Notes under the pieces: model-generated
The model's input: the letters and a program-made list of their open reading frames with translations, nothing else
Database searches by the model: none
What the model was told of the DNA's origin: nothing
Program-made: the position numbers and the translations under genes
Shown here: in pieces, positions 30,759-42,492 of the stretch
Position numbering within the stretch: position 1 is the stretch's first letter
Layout of the letters: every line of letters begins with the position of its first letter
Assembly: GCA_032690845.1 (NCBI GenBank)
Contig: CM064431.1
Span: forward strand, 28,092,300 to 28,156,299
DNA: 64,000 bases
Origin: Eleusine coracana subsp. coracana
Taxonomy: Eukaryota; Streptophyta; Magnoliopsida; Poales; Poaceae
Reading direction: 5' to 3'

Positions 30759-30849
30759 AACCAGAGGACGGCTGCTGGTTGTTGCCATGAGAACGAGAGG
30801 GCTGCTGCGAATAGGATGGGTAAAATCCTCCTCCCGGCGGTATTGCAGC

Positions 30850-31674
30850 TCAGAACTTCTGTTCGGACGGGGAGGTGATAGCCAACTTGTACTTGGGTGG
30901 TGCAGAACTGGATGAACTTTCCATAGCACGCTTCCTTTTCTTGTCATCTTGATTAGCACGGATAGCTCCTTCCTGTACAATTGCAGCACTCATCAAGTCA
31001 TTGAACGTGCCGGCGGTAACTGATGCCAAGCGATCCTGCAGCTTCGGTGTAAGGCCCGAACGGAAACAATCCTTCTTCTTCTCATCCGTGTTAGCATGAT
31101 AAGAGGTATACTGAGCCAAGTAGTTGAACTTCCGTGCATACTCTTGCATGAGTCCAGAGCCTTGCTTCAAGTTGAGAAATTCATACAGCTTGCACTTCAT
31201 GAGACCGGTTGGAATGTGATGTGCACGGAAGGCGGTGCAAAATTCTATCCAAGTAACTTGGTGGTCCACGGTGAAACTTGCCCACCAAGCACTCGCGGAT
31301 CCACGGAGTTGTTGTGCTGTGAAGAGAGGCTTCTGATGGACGGTGCAGTTGAGAAGTGCAAACTTCGACTCCAGGGTGCGAATGAAATTATCTGCTTCCA
31401 ACGGATCACCGGCTTCTCCAAAAGTGGGTGGGTGAGTAGCCCAGAAGTCACTGTAGGAGGACTCATGGGGAGCTTGGGGCTGCTGCGGTGGTGGTCCTTG
31501 AGTTCCTTGGTGGTTCATGTTTTCCATGAACATACGGAACATCTCATTTTGGTTGTGGATGAGCTGCTCCATAGGAGTCATCGGCGGAGCATGGGGTGGC
31601 TGTTGAAATCCACCGGTGTTCAAGCCACCGGGAGCATCACCGATATTTCCACCACCACGATGAGTTTGCACCAT
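30850..31674 (-). CDS. Gypsy gag body (retrotrans_gag region)
   Basis: A 274-codon frame starting MVQTHRGGGNIGD. A Pro/Gln-rich N-terminus (PPPQQPQAPHESS) precedes the capsid-like region: DFWATHPPTFGEAGDPLEAD, SAWWASFTVDHQVTWIEFC, FRAHHIPTGLMKCKLYEFL, LKQGSGLMQEYARKFNYLAQ, FRSGLTPKLQDRL. This order is typical of the retrotrans_gag domain. It lies about 2.2 kb downstream of the 5' LTR and after the coiled-coil ORF. The zinc knuckle follows in a shifted frame, so the gag-pol fusion is probably broken. Confidence 0.85.
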   Translation of the reverse strand: MVQTHRGGGNIGDAPGGLNTGGFQQPPHAPPMTPMEQLIHNQNEMFRMFMENMNHQGTQGPPPQQPQAPHESSYSDFWATHPPTFGEAGDPLEADNFIRTLESKFALLNCTVHQKPLFTAQQLRGSASAWWASFTVDHQVTWIEFCTAFRAHHIPTGLMKCKLYEFLNLKQGSGLMQEYARKFNYLAQYTSYHANTDEKKKDCFRSGLTPKLQDRLASVTAGTFNDLMSAAIVQEGAIRANQDDKKRKRAMESSSSSAPPKYKLAITSPSEQKF

Positions 31675-32073
31675 CTACCATAGGAACAATTGCATGTTAG
31701 CCCAATCCTCACATGAGCCAATATGATAGGATAATAAGGCCATGACATAGAGACGAAATAAAATTTCAGATTGCTCTGCAATTGGAATTTGACAAAGAAA
31801 TGATGCAAGACATAGAGGGAAACTTGAATTCTGTCGATTTCAAACACAATCGACAACCTAGATGTGATAAAAGTCATGGATACACACGATGCAACTTTTC
31901 GATACAAGACAAGTCTTAAAGTTACACCACTAAGAAACATGACAACAACATGATCTCGGAGAGCTTAGGTTATAACATCACTTAACCTTTATCTGCACTA
32001 CCACATACAAGCACGATGTCTCACGTGATTCCACCCTACAAGACGTACTACTCCTCCGGTGTATCGCCACTAG

Positions 32074-32706
32074 TCACGCTGCGTGGCTGTGACCATTGGA
32101 CTCTAGTTCCATGTCGTCCGTGTTGGGAGGTGCCTCGTAGTCAAGACCGAAATCACCATCATCACTCAAATCAGCGTCATCTGGGGGAATCACTGCAAGT
32201 GGCTCAGGTGGTTGGTCAATAAGGACAGCGTGCAGCTGAGCATTGGCAGCTTGGAGCTACGCAATGATGTGGTCTCGCTGCGTGATGACGGCGTTGACAT
32301 TGTTGAGGTTTCCTTCCATAACATCCCGCTCATCTTGGGCTTTAGAGCGTTGAGCTTGGAGCTCACTTCGTTCTTCCAAGAGAGCGGTGATCTGTCCATA
32401 AAGAGAATAGTTTTCCTCCTGGGCAGTAGTGAGCGGGGCATTTCGTTGGCTCAGCTGCTCTTGCAGCTGATCACTCGCGTTGCCCTCGATGACGAGTTGA
32501 GCATCATGGAGTTGCTCGAAAAGGTCAGCCCGCTCCAAGTTGCTATTGTACAGCTTGTCTTTAAGGGCTGCGACCTTTGCGTCATGGGCAGCGAGCTGGG
32601 CGTTACGGGCTGTGAGTGCGAACTGCAGCGCGTCACGCTCCCGTTCCAACTCGAGAACGCGGGCGGTAAGGTGCTCGGTGTCCATCATGAGCTTACCAAG
32701 AACCAT
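32074..32706 (-). pseudogene. Coiled-coil ORF between 5' LTR and gag
   Basis: From ATG at 32706 the minus strand encodes MVLGKLMMDTEHLTARVLEL and a long heptad-like helix rich in Glu, Arg, Gln, Leu and Ala, with LQEQLSQ and ALLEERSELQAQ stretches. An in-frame TAG at 32257-32259 ends the 149-residue frame. Past it the frame stays open, with an acidic Pro/Asp-rich tail (PPDDADLSDDGDFGLDYEAP), to a stop at 32074-32076. One nonsense change therefore splits a frame of about 210 codons. I do not recognise a family. It sits where standard gypsy elements have only a leader. Confidence 0.6.
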
Positions 32707-33862
32707 CTCTCAGAAGAAAGTTTTGAAAGTGTGAGTCAAACCTTAATATCCCACAAAATATATGCTCAAAATAGCTTAAAGGTTGATTGGTAAAAAGGGC
32801 ACAACAAGTGTCCAATCAGTTCAACGAAACACAGTGCAGTTTCTGTTTTGACAGAATGGCCAACAGAGATATGTGAAAATACTTAGCTCCTGGACAGAAC
32901 TAGATTTTTGGCTTTTTACAAAAGTTGTAAAGGATTTCATTATCTTTCCAACACATACTTAAACATCTCCCTTCGATAATATCTCTAGGAGTTATGATCA
33001 TCCAAAAACAGAGGACAGAAATGGAGCAACTTCTGAAATCTCAGGAAGTGCTCACTGTTGGGAGCCAAATTTCGACCTTATCCCAAGCTGATAAAATGGA
33101 GGCACTAGCTGGTAATCGTAGTGAAATTCCCAAGCTTTCCAACGGGTACTCACACGACTTATTTGGTTCAGAATTGAGTGAGTTAAGCTAGTTACCGTGA
33201 AAATGGTATTTGATCTACGACCAGTTATCGGTTTTTCTTCAGTTGAGTTATTTTGTTCCAATTACATGGGTGTGTGGTTCAAGCTATCATTTGCGATGAT
33301 GCATGAGACATGATGACATGATTATTAATGCATGAATGATTTAAAGTGCTATCAATATGCCGCGTTCCTACATCCTCACAAAAAGAAAATTTGACCGATT
33401 ATATAGACCGATCAGTTCGGTGGCACACACACCTCTCACATGTTTCTAAGCGAGCTAACGTGGTTAGAGTACCTGCAAAAGATCCATCTCAGAAATAATA
33501 CATCAAATTCAAAAGAAACAATCCAAAAGAAATCCGTGACCACCTCGCCTCGCACAGGAGCTCTCGAATAAGAGTGTATTCGAGTCACACCAAATCAAAT
33601 AAAATCCTATCTAAGCACAACAAATCCATGACCACCTCACCTCGCATAGGAGCCCTTGAATAAGTGTATTCGAGTCACACACGTAGCTTCGTTGAAGAAG
33701 CTGTAGATGCAAGTATGGAAACAATCATAACCCGGGGTTAGCTTTGCCACCTACTAATAGTAATCCTTATATGGGCACTACTAGTTCGTACCTCATCGTA
33801 AGACGTAAAAACAGGTTTTTCAAGTTTTAGAATGTTCATTTGTGTGTTGCTTATCCTGAATT
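32707..33862 (-). other. Chromovirus 5' leader
   Basis: Untranslated sequence between the PBS and the coiled-coil ORF in element sense. Nothing recognisable beyond short random frames. Confidence 0.55.
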
Positions 33863-33877
33863 GGGTCTGATACAATC
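33863..33877 (-). other. Primer-binding site of the chromovirus
   Basis: Minus strand GATTGTATCAGACCC directly after the LTR end. It is a mutated initiator-Met PBS (TGGTATCAGAGCC type) and fixes the element's orientation. Confidence 0.75.
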
Positions 33878-36800
33878 TGTCACACCCCTATACCGAAATA
33901 TAGAGTGTGCCGTACAGGATCTTCTTAGGAGATGATTACCGAAGTAACCATGCATAGCATACACACATGAACATCCAAAATTTACAATGATACATCATTT
34001 AAGTGCTTAATATTACAAGTCCAAGAGTCATAGCGGAATCAAATTAAGTTACATTATAATATATATGTTCTTGGTTCGGAGTACATAAATAAGCGGAAGT
34101 GAAAACACGGTACACTCGACGATAGATAGCCTAAGTAAACCATACCGGCCCTATGGCAATGGCTCACTCATCTTGGGTAGGAGAACTAGGAACCCACTCG
34201 ATGGTCCAATCCTGTGGTTCCTCACCTTCCCACACAATCTTGTTACAACAATCACAATAGGTAGGTTGAGGGATGCCTGAAAAAATTAACATAAATTGCA
34301 AAGCCTGAGTATCTAACATACTCCGCAAGACTTACCCAACAAATGGTTATCTAAAACCGACTCCTAACATGCAGGGGCTGACCAGGCTTTACTTGGTATA
34401 TTGCATAAAAGGCACCTATTAACTCTATGCCTTCAAGTTGAACACTTAACCAAACTTTAATTGTTGTTGCAGGAAGGTAACTTTAGTTGAACCTGGCTAT
34501 CTACTAGGGTTGTGCAAATATAAAGAACAATACATCATAGCAATATGTAGCCATAGAGTAAATAAAATCCAGAATCATAATCAATCTTCTCTACTTTACT
34601 ATTGTTGCCAACTGCTCGAAACAAGAGGTACTCATGACCGCGAGGGACGGCAATTCGAATTGATTTACATCCTACAGGAGAAAAACCCAAGTACATGACA
34701 TACACATCATTTAAGAACACGTACATCCACCGTTTGTGAGGTTGCTATAAAGTCGGTTCGGGGCATCCAAGTTACTAGGTTTACCAATTCCCATATAAAG
34801 GTATGCACTTAGTACTGTTCAATACTTGTTCACGGAGTTGCAACGATAGGTTCTCAAATTTTAACCAAATTCATCTTTTCATGTGAACCATAAATGTATC
34901 AAGTGGTCCCATAACCTATCGTTGACTCCACTAGAGTAAGCATAGCATTTTCTAATGAAATGCTTACTAACATAGACTAACATAGGTCATTGTTCGTTTA
35001 TGCATGTGGGTTTTCACCTAAGCCCTATACCTAATGCACATTACACTATACTTATATTGTGATTAAACAAAAAGGACTCGCAAAATAAATAGGTGTGCAC
35101 CGAGGCTTGCCTTGGGAGTGATCATAGTTAGTGTCTCCGGTGAAGTTCACATCAGTACTGGCTTTCTCTGGTGTGGTCTCCTCGAGTTCTCCTAGAGGCA
35201 TGAATGAGAGACGAATGCTCAAGGATTATGGAACTTCTTAAATAATCATGACATGTATGATGATGAACATGTCCACCTACTGTTATTCATGACCTAAACA
35301 TGCTGAATGAACAGTACCAGGGAGTCAATAATAGTAATTTATCTATTTAGGCATATAAGTCAATATTTAGCTAATTAATTCCTAGGCTATTTATTAAATA
35401 AACTAATCAAGAGCAAAAACATACTTCTGGTGCTAAGAATTTAACGTGGAATTTTATATGATGGTGTCAAGCCATAAATAACAACCAGGCAAAGTTTCAT
35501 AATTAAATCCCTAACAGAGAATTTATAAGAATTCTTTTACTAGAAATAATGATTATGCAATAACTCCAAATATATGCATACAATGGAGATGTGCTTTTGC
35601 AGAGAGTTTATAGATGCCAGGAGATGCTTACTGACTAAATTTCATGATTTTATAATTTATATATTTTTACTTATGGATTTATTAATCTTAGAAGGGTTCC
35701 AAGTTTGGTGAATTGTTTTAATTAATAAACTTCAGAACCTTGATGCTCATCTTACTTTTTGGATAGAGGAGAATTTTCTAAATCTAACCAAATTGGTTTT
35801 GCATTTTTTTGACCTTTTTTTTGAGTTATGGATTTTTGAATATTTATCAAAGTTTGGACTAATTGACGAAAATGCCATCGACATTTTTAAATCGGCAAAG
35901 GGCACGCGCGGTGGACAGGCTCACCGGAGCTTCACCGGGGGCTCGCCGCTGGCCTCTATACAGGGAGATGGGGGATGGGAGCGGCACCGAAGTGACCCTC
36001 ACGCGACGGCGAGTCCTCCCCGGTGGTCGCCGACCGACGGCGGTGGCCGGAGGAGTCACGGCGACGACGGCGGAAGCAGGGGTGAGGTTTGGAGGCGTGG
36101 CGCGCTACGCACAGGGGACGAGAAGGGTCGGGAGTTGGTCAAGAAGCTTCACCGTTGCACGGAGATCACCGGCGTGGAAGAAGACGTCGACGGTGATGGT
36201 CGGAAGGTGGGTCTCGTCGGGGGGGGGGGGGGGGGGAATCCGGCGGCGGCGGGGCTCCTTTCTTCTCAGGGGGCTGCTAGAGGAGGTCATAGCGCGATGA
36301 TTTGAGGAAGATGTAGAAGAGGGGAAGATGCCTAGACGGAGGTCGTCATGGTGGCGTCCATGGCGGTTGGGAACAAGGGAGTGGCCAAAATTCTTCGTTT
36401 GCGCTCGCCGGCAAAGGAAGAAGAGTGGAGCTAGGGGCTTGGCGTGTTGAGAGAGGTTAGAGGGAGAGTGAGGGCATGCTGAAGGGTGGGAGCTCGGTCT
36501 TCTACGGTTTTACCAGGGAGAGGCGATCACGAATGGTTAAAGGCAGGGAGAGCAGAGGGAGAGTCGCTCGATGGATGAGATCGGCTTCAATGCAGTGCCG
36601 GTTGCCCATGGTGGTAGGCCGAGCAGTGAACGACATGGGGGTAAGGAGGCGTCGACTTGTCCGGTGGTCTGAAAGAGGAGGCGGCAGGTGAGGCCGGTTG
36701 CCCGCTGGGCAAAACTAGAGTTGACTCCAGTTTGACTAGAACAGAGCTGCTGTAATTTGACAAAAACCCAAAGTTACCGTGCTCCAAAAATTATGCCAAC

Positions 36801-37180
36801 TTTTCTGCTTGTCCAGCAAAATATTTTCTCCAACTTTTCTTTTGGGGTCAGGTCATGAGCTCTTCTGGAAAAATTATGAAACTTCATAGAACAAAGGAAC
36901 CTTTTTCTACATTTAAAGAATTTTTAAGGGTATTTAGCCTTTACCAAAAATACCGATAAATTCCCTAAAAATCATACTTGATATGCCACTGGAGCATGCA
37001 AAAACATTGGCATACTTTCATTGAGTTTTGTGATATTTGTGCAAGGCTAGTATTTGGTCGATTTGGATTCAATTATTTAAATTGCCCTTTTCTTTGGCAA
37101 TTTAATTACTCAAATTTTAATTAGCTAGAAATTAGCATTAGGATTAGTTTAATTGCCTTTTTGTGACATGGGACGTCACA
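33878..37180 (-). repeat. 5' LTR of the chromovirus
   Basis: A 3.3-kb LTR, on the + strand from TGTCACACCCCTATACCG to GACGTCACA. It is complete, with a PBS on the inner side and SIRE-type copia sequence on the outer side at 37181. Its GC-rich core (about 35870-36720) holds the 18-G run at 36219-36236. Confidence 0.9.
36219..36236 (+). repeat. Poly-G tract, 18 G
   Basis: Homologous in position to the 19-G run at 22661-22679 in the 3' LTR of the same element. Confidence 0.9.
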
Positions 37181-38600
37181 CCATCTTGAACTTGATCTTG
37201 GTCATCCCTTTGAGCATGGTCGTCACCATGAGACTTGGCCATTTCCTTGATCTTGTTCATCTTGTGGATCTTGTGGAGGGGACTCATCTCGATGTGAGGA
37301 AGACGGTTCATCTTGACTTGAATTTGGGTCATGTGGTCTTTTTTCACTAATAGCCAAGTTCCTTATTGCATCACAAAGAGCTTCATCACCTACATCACTT
37401 GGATTAACTTGCTCTACTTGAGAGCCATTAGATTCATCAAATTGCACATCTCAGATTATAATCTATTTTGTAAGAAGCTCATAAGGTGTTTTCTTCAAAA
37501 TCTTGTGAAGATATAATCTATTTCTTGCATGGCATGCACTATTGATGGCTTCGGCCCAAAAGGTGTGCGATGTCTTGTACTCATGAAGCATTGTTCTTGC
37601 CATCTCTATGAGTGTGTGGTTATTTCTTTTGGCTATACCATTTTGTTGTGGAGTGTATGAAGCGGAGAATTCAAGCTTGATGCCTTGTTCATCAAGATAT
37701 TCTTCAACTTGAGTGTTCTTGAATTCGGTTCCTTTGTCACTCCTTATATTCTTGATCTTTACTTCATATTCATTTTGTGCTCTCCTAAAAAACCTCTTTA
37801 GGATACCATATGTTTCACTTTTGTCCTTCAAAAAGAATACCCAAGTGAAACGAGAATAATCATCAACAATTACAAGACCGTATTTGATACAACCAATTCT
37901 TATGTAGGTGACCGGTTCAAATAGGTCCATGTGTAACATCTCCAATGGTCTTGTCATTGTCATCATGGTCTTGGAGGGATGTGATGCTCCAACTTGCTTT
38001 CCGGCTTGACATGCGCTACATATTTTGTCCTTCTCAAAAGCAACATCCTTTAGTATGACAACGTGACCATCTATTAGGAGTTTGGAAAGGTTGCTCATCC
38101 CAAGATGAGCTAGCCGATGATGCCAAAGCCAACCCAAGGTTGTTTTAGCGACCAAGCAAGAATTTAGGTTAGATCCCTTTTTGTTGGTAAAATCAACAAG
38201 ATAGATCTTGTCCTCTAAATACCCTTTGAAAGCTATTGAACAATCCTTCTTCTTCCTAAACATGGTCATGCCATCATCGTCAAAGAGACAACTATAGCCC
38301 ATTTCACAGAGTTGTGACACAGGCATCAAGTTGTACCCTAGACCATTCACAAGATAAGCATTACTAATTAAAAGGTCATGGGTGATGTCAATCCATCCAC
38401 CACCAATTACCTTTCCTTCGTTGTCATTTCCAAATAAGATGCCTCCACTTGGTAGGTTGTCATGATCAAGTGTGGAGAACATGATCTCTCTCTGGTCATA
38501 TGATTGGAGCACCGGCTATCAATCACCCATATTGCGCCACCGGAGGAGTATTCCTACAAAGGAAATCAAGCATGTGCTTTAGGCACCCAAGTTGGTTTGG
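37181..38600 (-). pseudogene. SIRE-type copia integrase region
   Basis: The main frame, 37463-38512, has the GAG-pre-integrase region (GYNLMPVSQLCEMGYSCLF, TLGWLWHHRLAHLGMSNLSK) with the H2C2 finger (ICSACQAGKQ). The integrase core follows: MLHMDLFEPVTYIR, LVIVDDYSRFTWVFFLKDKS, IRSDKGTEFKN, YTPQQNGIAKRNNHTLIEMA. The catalytic Glu before RNN/RKN is Lys here (codon about 37628-37630). The upstream protease motif is altered (DSRCSNHMTR instead of DSGCSxHMTG). A tail ORF (QFDESNGSQVEQVNPSD) ends at the gypsy LTR border, 37181, so RT and everything after it were lost or displaced. Compared with 55449-56100 there is a deletion near 37461. Confidence 0.85.
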
Positions 38601-40680
38601 GTCCCTTAACACTAGATACAAGAACTTTGGGCACCCACACACAAGGCTTCCACCTTGCGTCATGTGGCTCAACAAATTTTGCAACCACTCTACCATAAGC
38701 ATTACGGGTTAGCACATAAGAGGCATCAAAATCATAAAAGGATACGATAGAGGTCTTGTTGTTCTTGTTGACTTGAGGAGCATTGTTCTTTGGATTTTTA
38801 ATCATCTTTTGTGCCATTTGCTTGCCCTTGCCTTCAGGCACAAAGTTGGGTCTCTTGTTGTAGCCTATTTTGGGTGCATTCTTGTTTTAGCCTAATCCTC
38901 TCTTATCATGAGAGGCTCTTGGCTCACCAACCATCTTTTTTGTGGTTTCTACTTGAGCCTTCTTTTCAAGTTCCTTGACTTAGTTGGTTAGCTTTTCAAT
39001 GATTGCGTCTTGCTTGGCAATCATCTCAACATCAATGATGTGGCACCTTCCACAACCTTTGCTTGTTGAAGCTTGGGAGGACTCCAACTTCTTCAACAAT
39101 GAGCAAGAGCTTGACTTGAGATCTTCAATTGCCTTCACAAGGGATTTGTTCTTTTCTATCAATGAGTTGCACCTTTCTTGAAGTTTCTTGTTAGTTGAGG
39201 TGCATGAATCACTTGATTCATTGACCTTGGCAAGCTCCTTGGTCATGTTCTTTTCTTGCTCAAGTTGTCTTGTGAGCTCTTGATTCTTCTTCCTTTCTTT
39301 ATCAAGTAGCTCTTCTTGTCTCTCAATGATTCTTTCTTGGTTATCCAACTCTCCTTGTAGCTTATACAGAATTTTAACCATTTCATGCATAGAGGGGACC
39401 AAGTCCTCCTCTTCATTACTACAATAAGAGGGATTGAAATTGGAACAAGGAGATACCTTGGTTTCCTTGGCCATGAAGCACCGAGGAGCATCATCCTCAT
39501 CATCGGTGAGGTCGCTGAAGAGTGACTTCTTGGCCGGAGGTAGACCAATGGCAATGTTGGCAATGCCATCCTCATCATCTTGCTCATCATCATCAGAAAT
39601 ATATTCTTGGCCAATGTGAGCTTGCCCCTTGTATGGCTTCTTGTTGGGCTTGTTCTAGGTGTTGTACTTCTCATTCTTGTTTCCCTTACCATTGAATTTT
39701 GGGAAATCAACAATCATGTGCCGTTGTTCATGGCACTCATAGCATCTTCTATTTGTTCTTCTAGCCTTGGCCTTGTCAAAACTCTTCTTAGTGAAGCCAT
39801 TCTTAATAATGCATTTGCCAAACTTCTTGACAAATAGACCAAACTCTTCATTGTCTTCCTATTCATATTCATTCTCTTCATCATCATCATCATTGTCATC
39901 TTGAGTCTTCTTGGCTTTGAGTGCCAAGTTCTTCTTGCTTTTGCTCTCATCACCAATGAGCACATTCACTCTTTTGCCCTCATCATCACTACTTTTGTGG
40001 GCATTTATTCTTCCAATTATTTCATCCGTTGTGAAGCTCTCAAAGCCATCCATCTCTTCAATGATGGTGCAAAGAGTAGAATTCCACATCCTAAGAGCCA
40101 TGAGGAGCTTGTAGTTAACTTCTTCATCCTTGATGTTGTCCTCATAAGCTCTTCTTTTGTTGACAATATCCATGAGCCTATCATGAGTTTGTTGAGGCTC
40201 TTATCCCTTGTTCATGACGAAGAAGTTGAATTGATTCTTGAGAACTTGGAGTCTTGACTTCTTCACCACATCTACTCCTTCATGAGCACATATGAGTTTC
40301 TTCAAAATCTTGCGGGCATTCTCAATTTCGGAGACTCTTGAATATTCCTTAGGATTCAAGGAAGAGAGAATGGTCAACACCGCTTGAGTATTGCAATGTA
40401 TATTCAGTTGATCCAGTGTTGTAGGATTATCCTTGTCCTCCAAGATATATCCTTTCTCCAAAATCTCCCAAATTGATGGACCAATTGACATGAGGTACAT
40501 CTTCATGCGGTGCTTGTACCAACTAAAGTCCTTGCCCTCGAAGTAGGGCAATCTTCCACTTCCATTACCATGTATATTTGCTACAGCAGCATAGTTGAAA
40601 GGCATGACTGTGTGGAAATCACTTCCCTTGCTTGCCGAAGCAAGATCTTGAGGCTTGTTGTCTTCTCCTGGCTTCGTCAT
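38601..40680 (-). pseudogene. SIRE-type copia gag, decayed
   Basis: Starts MTKPGEDNKPQDL at 40680 and runs through PYFEGKDFSWYKHRMKMYLM, IWEILEKGYI and LTILSSLNPKEYSRVSEIEN, the usual copia gag order. Stops at about 40200, 39858 and 39656 break it. A degenerate zinc knuckle is CYECHEQRHMIVDF, with the last Cys lost. The C-terminal third is a long coiled coil (ERIIERQEELLDKERKKNQE, NKKLQERCNSLIEKNKSLVK) with a CGRCHIID pair, typical of the extended gag of SIRE elements. Confidence 0.8.
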
Positions 40681-40719
40681 ATTTAATCTTTAAGCTTTTA
40701 CGCTTTGTAGAAGATGCCT

Positions 40720-40731
40720 GCTCTAATACCA
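40720..40731 (-). other. Primer-binding site (initiator tRNA-Met variant)
   Basis: Minus strand TGGTATTAGAGC, next to the LTR end at 40734. Same variant as at 17603-17613. Confidence 0.85.
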
Positions 40732-40733
40732 AT

Positions 40734-42492
40734 TGAAAGTTTCCTAGAGCAGGGGTGAATAGGCAATCTAAAAATTAAACCTAAAAAAGCACTAAGCTTT
40801 GATCAAATACAACAACGACGGACCTTCCATTAGAATTGACAGAACTTCTGTCACCACGGAAGTTCTGTCAAATGGCAGAAATTCACCAATCCTTTCTCTA
40901 GAACTTATTGAAATGCAGATAACTAAGAGAAAGAGATACAATACTAAGAAGCTAACACAATGCACGTGTTGGGTTCTTTGATAGATAGCTAGCAATACAA
41001 ACAATAACAAGTGAATCGAGCACAATAATATGAAAGAAATGCACAAGCACAATAAGAAATGCGGGAATGTAAAGAGAGACACAAGAAATTAACCCGAGGT
41101 TCGGCAACCACACTAAATAGTTCCTACGTCCTTGTTGAGGAGTCACACAAAGTGGCCGGGTCTCTCTCAACCCTTTTTCCCGCCATGCAATCACAAAGAT
41201 CGTGCTCGAATTTTGTTCTTCACCTGATTCTTTTCCTCCGGAGGTGAATCACACCTTCACAAACGTTCCTGTCTCACCACAACAAGTTGGGAGCTCACGG
41301 ATGACACCTAGCTATCTAGGAGACCAAGTCTCCAAGAGTAACAAGCAAATCAAATATTGTTTGGGGAGGGAAAGATGTGCTCAAGCTTTTGAGTGGATGG
41401 AATCAGTCTTTTTGTGGTTGGATCTCTCTCACTTTGCTTAGAATCTCAAGAACAAGTCTGGGAGTGAGAAGGGAGAGCTCTAGCTAAAGAATGAGTGAAT
41501 TGCCAAAGTGTCCAACCCTTCCCACGGGGGAAGGGGAAAGTTATTTATAGAGCTTCTCTGAAAACTAGCCATTGGAGTGTATCTGTGTCTGATGGAACTT
41601 TTGTGGTTACCCACAGAACTTCCGTGAATTCAAAAGGAGCTGTTGTGCAGGCCTGGAATCATAGGAATATGCTGTGATGGAAGTTCTGTCAAAGAGGTGA
41701 TGAAACTTCCATCACTCTCGGGTTGGCAAGAAGACACACAGACACAATGATGAAACATCCGTGGCTTCCCCACACAACTTTCATAGCTCTCGGGTTGCAA
41801 CTTCTGGAAAAGGGGTGCATACGAAACTTTCGTGAAAGGGCTCACGGAACTTCCGTAGCTCTCGGGTTGCAAGACTTTAGAGGTTTGACAACGACGGAAC
41901 TTCCATGAGAGGAGTCATAGAACTTCCATAGCTCTCTGTTTGGCTCTGAAAGGATTGGTTCGTTTTGGATTTTGGAGGCTAATTCTTTCACAAAGAGTTA
42001 ATTTGCTGTGGGCACATGAATTCCCTTAAAGCAAGATCAGTTTTACCCCTCTTAATAGTTCGGCATACCTATGACTCAAATAAATTGGCAAAAGCTAAAC
42101 TTGAATCACTAGGAGTCTCTTTTCTTTTCTTCTTTTATAGAGGGATGAACTTTCTCACAAATGTGGGCAATTAATTTTTCTCTTGATAATCTGCACATAT
42201 TCTTTATAGTCATGTTAGTACATTTTTAATCTCATGTCACAAATCACCAAAACCCACTAGGGGACCTAGATGCATCTTCACTATGACTCAAATAATTAAT
42301 AAAAGCTAAACTTTAAAGCACTTTGAGTCCTTTCTTCTTTTCTTCTCTTTGTAGAGGGATGAACCATCTCACAATCTGGGTTTGAATATTATTTTGATTA
42401 TCTGCACATTTACTTCATACACATGTTAGCACAATTGTAATCCTATGTCATCGTACACCAAAACCCACTAGGGGATCCTAGATGCATCTTCA
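40734..42492 (-). repeat. LTR shared by two SIRE-type elements
   Basis: On the + strand it runs from TGAAAGTTTCCTAG to CTAGATGCATCTTCA, about 1.76 kb. On the low side lie the PBS and gag (to 37181), so it serves as a 5' LTR. On the high side the minus strand reads GTCATCAATCACCAAAAAGG then GCGAGATTG, a SIRE-type PPT, so it also serves as the 3' LTR of the element extending to 59874. It contains GGAAGTTCTGT-type motifs (about 40850, 41600, 41680-41930), a TATA box (41541-41550, minus strand) and a 212-bp tandem duplication. Confidence 0.85.
42069..42492. repeat. 212-bp tandem duplication in the LTR
   Basis: Copy 1 is 42069-42280 and copy 2 is 42281-42492. Both start CTATGACTCAAATAA and end CTAGATGCATCTTCA, and both contain CCAAAACCCACTAGGGGA. 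They differ at many positions, so the duplication is not recent. Confidence 0.85.

Larger units (their letters stand above)
21282..37180 (-). mobile_element. Ty3/gypsy chromovirus (Tekay/Del-like), nested and truncated
   Basis: On the minus strand the order is 5' LTR (33878-37180), PBS, a coiled-coil ORF, gag, zinc knuckle, protease, RT, RNase H, integrase, chromodomain and 3' LTR (21282-23203). The 3' LTR lacks about 950 bp of its distal end. A 3.9-kb solo LTR of the same family splits the integrase (23686-27611). Gene order and the C-terminal chromodomain place it in the chromoviruses; the long GC-rich LTRs suggest the Tekay/Del branch. Stops, frameshifts and altered catalytic residues make it non-functional. 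Confidence 0.85.

Noticed and set aside
27570..31674. Endogenous pararetrovirus
   Set aside because: There are true LTRs, a PBS, an integrase and a chromodomain, which caulimovirids lack; Ty3/gypsy is the right class.
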